From: an uncultured Bacteroidota bacterium
Lineage (GTDB): Bacteria; Bacteroidota; Bacteroidia; Bacteroidales; VadinHA17
Length of the DNA: 5,141 bases
NCBI GenBank assembly: GCA_903865465.1
Contig: CAIPJU010000349.1
Span: 1-5,141, forward strand
Reading direction: 5' to 3'
Each line of letters opens with the position of its first letter. The first letter of the stretch is position 1. Positions 1 to 5,141 of the stretch are shown here, piece by piece. Below the pieces are notes generated by a model. The model was not told the origin of the DNA. It was given only the letters and a program-made list of their open reading frames with translations, and did no database searches. The position numbers and the translations under genes were made by a program.

Positions 1-141
1 CCTCTTAAACTTATCAAGCTCTTCCAGAACAACAATGGGGATAATAATATCATTTTCCTCAAAATTGTAAATACACTTATAATCGTGAAGCAAAACGTTG
101 GTGTCGAGAATAAAAAGTTTTTTATTATGCTTCCTTTTCAT
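1..141 (-). CDS. PIN-PhoH family ATPase, N-terminal fragment (cut by window edge)
   Basis: The reverse strand encodes 47 residues from an ATG at 141-139 to the left edge with no stop. They read as the start of a PIN domain: a beta strand KLFILDTNVLLHD with the conserved first acidic residue D13 and the following T14-N15, then the IIIPIVVLEELDKFKR segment (32-47) with the second conserved acidic position E40/E41. This exact combination is typical of the long PhoH proteins (YlaK/PhoH2 type), in which an N-terminal PIN nuclease domain is fused to a C-terminal PhoH P-loop ATPase; related proteins have been described as RNA helicase/RNase fusions. The ATPase half would lie outside the window, so the fusion is inferred. 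The frame stays open upstream to a TAG near 211-213, but no better start is seen. AGGA lies 9 bases before the ATG, which fits a ribosome binding site. The gene is divergent from folC. Confidence 0.85.
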   Translation of the reverse strand, partial: MKRKHNKKLFILDTNVLLHDYKCIYNFEENDIIIPIVVLEELDKFKR

Positions 142-144
142 TGT

Positions 145-170
145 TATGTTCCTGATAATATGTTCATTAT
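145..170. repeat. Pair of 12-base repeats upstream of the PIN-PhoH gene
   Basis: The units are tatgttcctgat (145-156) and tatgttcattat (159-170), identical at 10 of 12 positions and separated by two A bases. A 12-base unit identical to the first occurs again at 4672-4683, also as part of a pair. On the minus strand the first unit covers the probable ribosome binding site of the PIN-PhoH gene. The function is unknown. The AT-rich background means chance or simple drift cannot be excluded. Confidence 0.4.
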
Positions 171-180
171 AATAATGCAG

Positions 181-195
181 GCCCTGCCCGGCCCG
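181..195. repeat. Three tandem GC-rich pentamers (GCCCT, GCCCG, GCCCG)
   Basis: Three back-to-back five-base units of the form GCCC(T/G) sit in an otherwise AT-rich spacer. The wider stretch 177-197 is 19 G/C out of 21 bases. It contains the palindrome CCCGGG (192-197) and two GGCC copies (180-183, 190-193) that could form a four-base stem with a six-base loop. On the minus strand there are three G3 tracts, one fewer than a standard G-quadruplex needs. It lies between the divergent PIN-PhoH and folC genes. Confidence 0.6.
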
Positions 196-197
196 GG

Positions 198-230
198 TTT
201 GTAAAAATAACTAATTTCATCTATATTTTG
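198..230 (+). promoter_or_regulatory. Weak candidate Bacteroidota-type promoter for folC
   Basis: TTTG at 198-201 is followed after 20 bases by TATATTTTG (222-230), which resembles the -7 element TAnnTTTG but carries one extra base between TA and TTTG. Transcription would start near 237 and leave a leader of about 50 bases before the folC ATG. The imperfect -7 box makes this only a possibility. A second near match, TAGCGTTG at 256-263, has no -33 partner at a usual distance. Confidence 0.28.
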
Positions 231-287
231 ATAACTGTTTGTAAAGTATGTTACTTAGCGTTGTTCAAACTTTCAAACTGATTTTTA

Positions 288-1577
288 ATGACCTATAAAG
301 AGACTCTGGAATTTCTTTACAAACAGCTGCCCGCGTTTCACAGGATCGGTAAGGCGGCGTATAAGGCTGATCTAAGTAATTCAACTGCTCTAGACAACTA
401 TTTTGGCCATCCTCACACACATTACAAGACAATTCATATTGCCGGGACGAACGGTAAAGGTTCTGTATCGCACATGATTGCTTCGGTTCTTCAGGAAGCC
501 GGGTATAAAACCGGCCTCTATACCTCTCCTCATCTGAAGGATTTCAGGGAAAGGATTAAAATCAACGGCCTTATGATCTCAGAGAATGAGGTCACTGATT
601 TTGTACAGCGTCACCTCAAAATTATTGAGGCTGTTAAGCCATCTTTTTTTGAAATGACGGTTGCACTTGCATTTGACTCCTTTTCACAACATATGATTGA
701 CGTTGCAGTTGTTGAAGTTGGTCTGGGAGGCCGGCTCGATTCAACCAACATAATAACTCCGGTATTGTCACTGATAACCAATATTGGTCATGACCATATG
801 GATCTCCTGGGCGACACCCTTGAAAAAGTTGCACTGGAAAAGTCAGGAATAATAAAAAAAGAGGTTCCTGTTGTTATAAGCGAATCTCAACCTGAAACCA
901 AAGATCTCTTTAAGAAAAAGGCCAGTGAATGTAACTCCTCAATTGTATTTGCTGATGAAAAATTCCTATGCCGTTTGGGAAAAGAATTCAGCTTTTCAGG
1001 TGAAAGAGAATTCTATGTATCTGACCTGAATACCGGAATTGAATATAAGGGTATTTCTCCCCTTGCCGGAGATTATCAGTCGGGGAATATCCAGGCTCTC
1101 TTTGCGGCTTTTGAAAATCTGCTGCCCCATTTCAGTTTGGACCATAAGACACTGCTGGATGGCATTAAAAATACGCTAAAGAACACAGGCCTCATGGGAC
1201 GATGGCAGATTTTGGGTATAAGCCCGCTAACCATCTGTGATACAGGACATAATAAAGAGGGGCTGGAGTATGTCCTCCGACAATTGGAAAGCCTGAATTC
1301 ATCTTGCCTCCATTTTGTCGTTGGTTTTGTAAATGACAAGGATCTCAATTCAATCCTGCCACTGTTCCCCCAAAATGCAAAATATTATTTTACCAGAGCA
1401 TCAGTCGACCGGGCACTCGATGAGGATAAACTCATGGCTGTTGCTTCTCATTTCGGACTTGAAGGGACGAGTTTCCCAAATGTCAAAGCAGCTTATGAAA
1501 ATGCACGTGCAAAAGCAACAACCTCAGAGGTGATTTTTATTGGAGGAAGTACCTTTGTAGTTGCAGAGGCCTTATGA
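288..1577 (+). CDS. folC: Bifunctional folylpolyglutamate synthase / dihydrofolate synthase
   Basis: This 429-residue protein matches the FolC/Mur-ligase family in length and motif order. FolC is a cytoplasmic enzyme that uses ATP to join glutamate to dihydropteroate, giving dihydrofolate, and then extends the polyglutamate tail of folates. Visible motifs are the P-loop AGTNGKGS (52-59), TSPHL (79-83) with FRERI (86-90), VEVGLGGRLDSTN (142-154), and TNIGHDHMDLLG (164-175), which carries the metal-binding His. LEKSGIIK (183-190) follows, with K185 at the position of the carbamylated lysine of the family. The C-terminal domain begins near MGRWQ (303-307) and contains DTGHNKEGL (318-326), VVGFVNDKDL (344-353) and the closing GGSTFVVAEAL. 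MGRWQ and DTGHN replace the PGR and DGAHN of many bacteria and are usual in Bacteroidota. The ATG at 288 gives a normal N-terminus without a Shine-Dalgarno sequence. Whether this enzyme performs both activities cannot be told from sequence alone. It is complete and unremarkable. Confidence 0.96.
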   Translation: MTYKETLEFLYKQLPAFHRIGKAAYKADLSNSTALDNYFGHPHTHYKTIHIAGTNGKGSVSHMIASVLQEAGYKTGLYTSPHLKDFRERIKINGLMISENEVTDFVQRHLKIIEAVKPSFFEMTVALAFDSFSQHMIDVAVVEVGLGGRLDSTNIITPVLSLITNIGHDHMDLLGDTLEKVALEKSGIIKKEVPVVISESQPETKDLFKKKASECNSSIVFADEKFLCRLGKEFSFSGEREFYVSDLNTGIEYKGISPLAGDYQSGNIQALFAAFENLLPHFSLDHKTLLDGIKNTLKNTGLMGRWQILGISPLTICDTGHNKEGLEYVLRQLESLNSSCLHFVVGFVNDKDLNSILPLFPQNAKYYFTRASVDRALDEDKLMAVASHFGLEGTSFPNVKAAYENARAKATTSEVIFIGGSTFVVAEAL

Positions 1578-1587
1578 TAAACAGCAT

Positions 1588-1617
1588 TTTGATCATTTGA
1601 TAAATTGCATAGATTTG
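1588..1617 (+). promoter_or_regulatory. Candidate Bacteroidota sigma promoter for the phosphoesterase gene
   Basis: TTTG at 1588-1591 is followed after 18 bases by TAGATTTG at 1610-1617, an exact match to the Bacteroidota -7 element TAnnTTTG with a normal spacer. The expected transcription start is near 1624, leaving a leader of roughly 15 bases before the ATG at 1640. It lies wholly within the 62-base gap after folC, so the downstream gene probably has its own promoter even if it is also read from folC. Confidence 0.55.
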
Positions 1618-1639
1618 TGTTTTACTTAATATTCATTCC

Positions 1640-3445
1640 ATGAAGTACCATCGAGCCCTTCTGCTGCTTTCAGCCTTTTTTTTCCTGCCAGTCCTGGGGC
1701 AGAAATCTGCAAAACTGATAATTCTCCATTCCAACGATCTGCATTCGCGTTTGCTGGGCTTTGCACCCGAATCGGCCTATACTCCTCTAACAATCAATGA
1801 TGATAATACGGTAGGTGGATTTGCAAGGATCGCTGCTGTAATAGGCTCCGAAAAACAGGTGAATCCTGGGCAGACTCTTGTCCTCGATGCTGGAGACTTC
1901 CTGATGGGAACACTTTTCCCCTCGCTCGAAGTAAAAACCGGATTTCAGCTAAGGCTTATGAAAAAGATGGGATATGATGCAGTTGGCCTTGGGAATCATG
2001 AATTTGACTTTGGTCCCGGGTGGCTGGCAGACGTAATGGCTTCATCAGCATCTAAGGGTGATATACCCGTAATGCTCGCTGGCAATATAATTACCGATTC
2101 AAAAAGCGATGTTGACGATGGTATTGAAAAACTATATTCAAAAAATATCTTAAAACATTATATTGTACTTGAACGGGCTGGCATCAGAATAGGAATATTC
2201 TCAATAATTGGGAAAGATGCACAGAGAGTCGCACCCAAAGCTGCACCCTTGAAATTTGTGAACCCTGAAAAAGAGGCGAAACAGATGGTTAGCGAATTAA
2301 AAAAGGAGAAATGTGACATCATAATTTGTATATCGCACTCAGGCGTTAAAAGGGAAAAGAATGGCGGGATGGGAGGTGACGATGTTAATCTTGCAAAGAA
2401 TGTTAAGGGTATAGATCTAATAGTTGGCGGCCACAGCCATACAAAAATTGACCAGCCTCTTGTGGTAAATGGTACCCTGATAGTTCAGACAGGGGAATTC
2501 GGAGAGAATTTAGGAAGACTTGAGCTGAGCATCTCAGGGGGTAAAGTGAAAATGGAAAACTATCGTCTTATTCCAATTGATGATAAAATACAGGGCGACA
2601 AAGTGATAAGCCATTTGATTGATGAGCAGAAGACTAAAATCAATGATCAGATTCTTAATAATGTGGGAATGGATTATGACAAACCTGTCGCCGAGTCGGG
2701 ATTTGTCATTGAGGGTAATGACGGTGGTGACTTTATTAACAGTAACCTGGGCCCGCTTGTCGCTGATGCCATTTATTATTATGTAAACCGTCATTGTGCA
2801 AAAGGAACTGATATCACCATGCTTGCTGCCGGTATGTTGTTCGACAAGATACTCCCCGGAATTCAGATGGCTCCTGATTTTTTCAGGGTTGTGCCACTTG
2901 GTACAGGACAGGATAATATTCCCGGATATCCACTCTCACGTCTGTATGTCACAGGACATGAGCTTAAAAGCATACTCGAAATTTTACTTGTAGCATGGAA
3001 GTCGAGCCCCGACAACTACTGTTATTATTCTGGAATGAAAGTACTCTATTCGCCTGAGAAGGGGCTTTTCAAAAAAATAAAAAAGATAGAAATTCTCCAC
3101 GGTGATGGGAGTGTGGCAAATGTTGATTTCGCGAAGAAGGATAAAACAATGTATTCAATAACAGCCGATTCATATATGCTCGAATTCATCGGCATAATCA
3201 AGAAGATGAGTTTCGGTCTTGTGAATGTGGTTCCTAAAGATGCTTCGGGCCTGAAAGTTACAGATATGAAAACCGCTGTGCTCGATGCCGATACCCTTAA
3301 GGATGGAATTCAGGAAGCTAAGGAATGGCTTGCCCTTCTTGAATACCTTGGATCAATGAAGGATACAAATGGGAATGGCATCCCGGATATCGATGGTAAA
3401 TACAAAGTGCCTGTGAGATCCTTATTTCCTGTTGACCCTAAATAG
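1640..3445 (+). CDS. Secreted 5'-nucleotidase/UshA-type metallophosphoesterase
   Basis: The 601-residue protein begins with a Sec signal peptide (residues 1-20: basic MKYHR, a hydrophobic core, probable cleavage VLG/Q), so it should act in the periplasm or outside the cell. No lipobox cysteine is present. Residues about 25-310 form a calcineurin-like dimetal phosphoesterase domain with all expected ligand motifs: SNDLHSR (D33, H35), DAGDFLMGT (D86), GNHEFDFG (N119, H120), ISHSG (H233) and GGHSHT (H265, H267). Residues about 340-560 correspond to the 5'-nucleotidase C-terminal domain (SNLGPLVADAIYYY, VTGHELKSILE). Where UshA-type enzymes usually have an NGGGIR-like substrate loop, this one has AAGMLFDKILPG (396-407) with no arginine, so the substrate may not be a standard nucleotide 5'-phosphate. 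Near the end, DTNGNGIPDID (575-585) resembles a thrombospondin type 3 calcium-binding loop. The hydrolase class is secure; the exact substrate is not. It lies 62 bases after folC and 91 bases before terC. Confidence 0.9.
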   Translation: MKYHRALLLLSAFFFLPVLGQKSAKLIILHSNDLHSRLLGFAPESAYTPLTINDDNTVGGFARIAAVIGSEKQVNPGQTLVLDAGDFLMGTLFPSLEVKTGFQLRLMKKMGYDAVGLGNHEFDFGPGWLADVMASSASKGDIPVMLAGNIITDSKSDVDDGIEKLYSKNILKHYIVLERAGIRIGIFSIIGKDAQRVAPKAAPLKFVNPEKEAKQMVSELKKEKCDIIICISHSGVKREKNGGMGGDDVNLAKNVKGIDLIVGGHSHTKIDQPLVVNGTLIVQTGEFGENLGRLELSISGGKVKMENYRLIPIDDKIQGDKVISHLIDEQKTKINDQILNNVGMDYDKPVAESGFVIEGNDGGDFINSNLGPLVADAIYYYVNRHCAKGTDITMLAAGMLFDKILPGIQMAPDFFRVVPLGTGQDNIPGYPLSRLYVTGHELKSILEILLVAWKSSPDNYCYYSGMKVLYSPEKGLFKKIKKIEILHGDGSVANVDFAKKDKTMYSITADSYMLEFIGIIKKMSFGLVNVVPKDASGLKVTDMKTAVLDADTLKDGIQEAKEWLALLEYLGSMKDTNGNGIPDIDGKYKVPVRSLFPVDPK

Positions 3446-3513
3446 CCATAGGATTTGTTTTCTGCCTGATTCCCAAGGTTGAGAAGTAAACAGTGATTTG
3501 AGTATTTATTTTT

Positions 3514-3521
3514 TAAGTTTG
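3514..3521 (+). promoter_or_regulatory. Possible -7 box for the TerC-family gene
   Basis: TAAGTTTG matches TAnnTTTG exactly and would place a transcription start near 3528, about 10 bases before the ATG at 3537. The nearest upstream TTTG (3497-3500) is only 13 bases away, shorter than the usual spacer, so the -33 element is poor. If real, transcription begins downstream of the TTG at 3498, which supports the ATG at 3537 as the start. Confidence 0.33.
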
Positions 3522-3536
3522 CATTTCAAAATTTGT

Positions 3537-4469
3537 ATGATGACGACAAACCTCTATTTCTGGATAGGATTTCATGTTTTCATTCTGATAATGCTGGCTC
3601 TCGACCTGGGTCTCTTTAACAAGCATGCTCACAAGGTTTCCCTGAAGGAGGCGCTTACCATGAGTGCCATTTGGATATCACTGGCGCTGCTTTTCAACCT
3701 TTTGGTTTACTTTGAATTTGGCAAAGAGAGAGCCATGGAATTCCTTACAGGATATGTTATTGAATATTCTCTTAGCGTTGATAATATATTTGTCTTTATT
3801 CTTATTTTTTCTTTTTTTGCTGTCGATGAAAGGTACCAGCACAAGGTTTTGTTCTGGGGTATCCTGGGAGCTTTGGTGATGAGGGGGATATTTATTTTTG
3901 CCGGGGTTGCCCTGATAAACAGGTTTCATTGGATAGTCATTATTTTTGGCGGTTTTCTTTTATTTACAGGTGTCAGGATGCTGTTCCAGAAGGAGACAAA
4001 CCCTGACCCTGATAAAAATCCGGTAATCAGATTTTTCAGAAAGTTCCTTCCTGTCACCGATTCGGTACATAGTGACAGGCTTTTTATAACAAGAAACAGG
4101 AAATTGTATGCAACTCCCCTCTTCCTGGTACTTTTAATAATCGAATCATCAGACCTGATTTTTGCCGTCGACAGCATCCCGGCAATTCTTGCAATCAGTC
4201 ATCATACTCTGATTGTTTATACTTCGAATATATTTGCAATACTCGGGCTCCGGTCACTCTATTTTGCAATAGCAGGCATAATGAATTTTTTCCGGTATCT
4301 AAAAACGGGCCTTGCCTTTGTACTATCCTTTGTAGGACTTAAAATGCTTGCCTCTTTTTTCAAATTTGATATTCCGATATCATGGTCTTTATTCATTATT
4401 ATTTCCATCCTGGCTGTTTCAATAGTTGCCTCTATACTAATTAGTGATAAAAAGATTATTGAAAAGTAG
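3537..4469 (+). CDS. TerC/Alx-family integral membrane protein, probable Mn(II) exporter
   Basis: This is a 310-residue inner-membrane protein of the TerC/Alx family, whose characterised members export manganese; older annotations say tellurium resistance. About nine hydrophobic segments are visible, roughly at residues 6-27, 40-60, 75-95, 103-126, 132-150, 191-219, 224-246, 255-275 and 281-302, with a polar loop at 151-190. Family motifs carrying membrane-embedded acidic residues are present: ALDLGLF (D23), EYSLSVDNIFVF (E76, D82, N83) and ESSDLIFAVDSIPAI (E203, D206, D212). SNIFAILGLRSLYF (230-243) follows. The frame is open to a TTG at 3498, but the family normally begins just before the first segment (LYFWIGF), so the ATG at 3537 or the adjacent one at 3540 is the better start. 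No Shine-Dalgarno sequence precedes it. It is complete and has all the expected motifs. It follows a secreted dimetal phosphoesterase, which may be a client for exported Mn. Confidence 0.92.
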   Translation: MMTTNLYFWIGFHVFILIMLALDLGLFNKHAHKVSLKEALTMSAIWISLALLFNLLVYFEFGKERAMEFLTGYVIEYSLSVDNIFVFILIFSFFAVDERYQHKVLFWGILGALVMRGIFIFAGVALINRFHWIVIIFGGFLLFTGVRMLFQKETNPDPDKNPVIRFFRKFLPVTDSVHSDRLFITRNRKLYATPLFLVLLIIESSDLIFAVDSIPAILAISHHTLIVYTSNIFAILGLRSLYFAIAGIMNFFRYLKTGLAFVLSFVGLKMLASFFKFDIPISWSLFIIISILAVSIVASILISDKKIIEK

Positions 4470-4797
4470 GCATCCAAACCATTTAACGCCTTTTCCTTAA
4501 GATAAATCTTTATTTTGCTGTCATGTTGTACTTTCCCCTTTCGCAAAGTGCCTGATGGTTAATTTAGTGCGCATAATTGTTCAAGCAAATGCCGTATCTT
4601 TTCATTTTAAATGTTATTTTTGTTAGATTATTGTAAAATCTGATTATTTCATTTGGATCAATGTTGCTGATTATGTTCCTGATATGTAAATAGTGTTTTG
4701 AAAGGGAAGGCTAAAAAAGCATCTTGAAAAAAGATTTTATCTGTGATATGCCGGCAGAGGTTATTAAAACCATGGCATGAAAAGTAATTGAGAGGAA
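4470..4797. other. Non-coding gap between the TerC gene and the receiver gene
   Basis: This 328-base AT-rich stretch holds no coding frame I can support. It contains a short AT-only inverted repeat with a following T-rich run (AAGA/TCTT at 4499-4510, then TATTTT), which is too weak to call a terminator. It also contains an isolated TAnnTTTG match (4615-4622) without a -33 partner, a tandem 12-base repeat (4660-4683), and a small ATCTT/AAGAT inverted repeat at about 4721-4735. It probably contains the promoter and leader of the downstream signalling gene, but I cannot place them with confidence. Confidence 0.5.
4660..4683. repeat. Tandem pair of 12-base repeats upstream of the receiver gene
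   Basis: aatgttgctgat (4660-4671) is directly followed by tatgttcctgat (4672-4683); the two agree at 10 of 12 positions. The second unit is identical to 145-156, and the match extends to 14 bases (4671-4684 against 144-157). Both occurrences are in non-coding DNA near the start of a gene. The pair lies about 115 bases before the receiver gene. A shared regulator site is possible but unproven. Confidence 0.4.
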
Positions 4798-5141
4798 ATG
4801 GAAGATAAGATAAGGATTTTGTATCTTGAAGATGCTCCTGCTGAGGCAGAACAGGCACTTATTCAGATTTCTATGAATGGTATAAGATATAGCCATTCTG
4901 TTGTTGAATCGAAGGAAGATTATATCGATTCTCTGGTTTCATTCATGCCTGACCTTATTCTTGCTGATTATAAGCTTCCTAAATTTGACGGTATCAATGC
5001 CCTTGATCTGCGAAATGAGATCACCCCGCACACTCCTTTTATATTTGTTACCGATCCTCTTAGCGAGGAACTCGCAGTTGAATGCATGAAAGCGGGTGCT
5101 GATGATTATATTCTTAAAACTAATATCTCACGTCTGGGGCC
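4798..5141 (+). CDS. Response-regulator receiver domain protein, N-terminal fragment
   Basis: The frame starts at the ATG at 4798 and runs off the right edge after 114 complete codons. It is a nearly complete CheY-like receiver domain: IRILYLED with acidic pair E11-D12, phospho-acceptor D57 in PDLILADYKLP, T85 in FIFVTD and conserved K107 in DDYILK. The domain accepts phosphate from a histidine kinase in the cytoplasm. The ending GADDYILKTNISRL resembles receivers placed in front of PAS and histidine-kinase modules in Bacteroidota, so a hybrid sensor protein is likely; a stand-alone regulator remains possible because the C-terminus is missing. An in-frame TGA at 4789-4791 rules out an earlier start. 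GAGG (4792-4795) lies only two bases before the ATG, too close for a typical ribosome binding site. It is separated from terC by 328 bases and is probably a different transcription unit. Confidence 0.88.
   Translation, partial: MEDKIRILYLEDAPAEAEQALIQISMNGIRYSHSVVESKEDYIDSLVSFMPDLILADYKLPKFDGINALDLRNEITPHTPFIFVTDPLSEELAVECMKAGADDYILKTNISRLG

Noticed and set aside
177..200. G-quadruplex on the minus strand
   Set aside because: Only three runs of three G are present; a fourth is missing nearby.
1076..1348. Open frames opposite or overlapping folC and the other genes (for example the minus strand here)
   Set aside because: They lie inside genes with clear family motifs, their translations look like no known family, and they have no start signals of their own.
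3498..3536. Upstream TTG start adding 13 residues to the TerC-family protein
   Set aside because: The extra residues are not typical of the family N-terminus, a TAnnTTTG element overlaps this stretch, and two ATG codons at 3537 and 3540 sit at the expected place before the first membrane segment.
3446..3536. Manganese riboswitch (yybP-ykoY type) upstream of the TerC-family gene
   Set aside because: These switches often precede TerC-type genes, but the 91-base gap shows no recognisable conserved loops or paired stems of that class.
4499..4516. Rho-independent terminator after the TerC-family gene
   Set aside because: The inverted repeat has only about four A/T-rich pairs and the T run is interrupted, so the structure would be too unstable.
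4615..4622. Exact TAnnTTTG match as promoter of the receiver gene
   Set aside because: No TTG or TTTG lies at a usual distance upstream, it would leave a leader of about 170 bases, and such matches are frequent in AT-rich DNA.
4661..4693. Ten-codon hydrophobic frame (MLLIMFLICK) as a leader peptide
   Set aside because: It is very short, has no ribosome binding site, and coincides with the 12-base tandem repeat, which explains its composition.

Overview
The window most likely comes from a member of the Bacteroidota, probably Bacteroidia. Three things point there. FolC has the wording usual for that phylum (MGRWQ, DTGHN, VNDKDL and a GGSTFVVAE tail). Three of the four + strand genes have no convincing Shine-Dalgarno sequence, and the fourth has only a badly placed one. 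Matches to the Bacteroidota promoter (TTTG at -33, TAnnTTTG at -7) lie in front of genes. The DNA is moderately AT-rich. No mobile element, RNA gene or CRISPR array is visible.

Layout, left to right: (1) the first 47 codons of a PIN-PhoH ATPase on the minus strand, cut by the left edge (1-141). (2) A divergent spacer (142-287) holding a short GC-rich pentamer repeat, a pair of 12-base repeats and a weak candidate promoter for folC. (3) folC on the + strand (288-1577). (4) A secreted two-domain metallophosphoesterase of the 5'-nucleotidase/UshA type (1640-3445), with a good candidate promoter in the 62-base gap before it. (5) A TerC-family membrane protein, a probable manganese exporter, best started at 3537 rather than at the upstream TTG (3537-4469). 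(6) A 328-base AT-rich gap (4470-4797) with no convincing gene. (7) The N-terminal receiver domain of a signalling protein (4798 to the right edge), probably the front of a receiver-PAS-histidine kinase protein.

How the genes relate: folC serves one-carbon metabolism and PhoH is probably RNA- or nucleotide-related, so most of this is ordinary chromosomal core sequence. The one pairing that could have functional meaning is the secreted dinuclear-metal phosphoesterase next to TerC, since TerC proteins in Bacillus subtilis export Mn to load secreted metalloenzymes. Separate promoter candidates in front of each + strand gene suggest they may be transcribed independently, although read-through is possible because no strong terminator is visible between them. 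I did not find a convincing previously undescribed system here. The best leads are the divergent substrate pocket of the phosphoesterase, its neighbourhood with TerC, and a 12-base repeat found in pairs in two separate non-coding regions.
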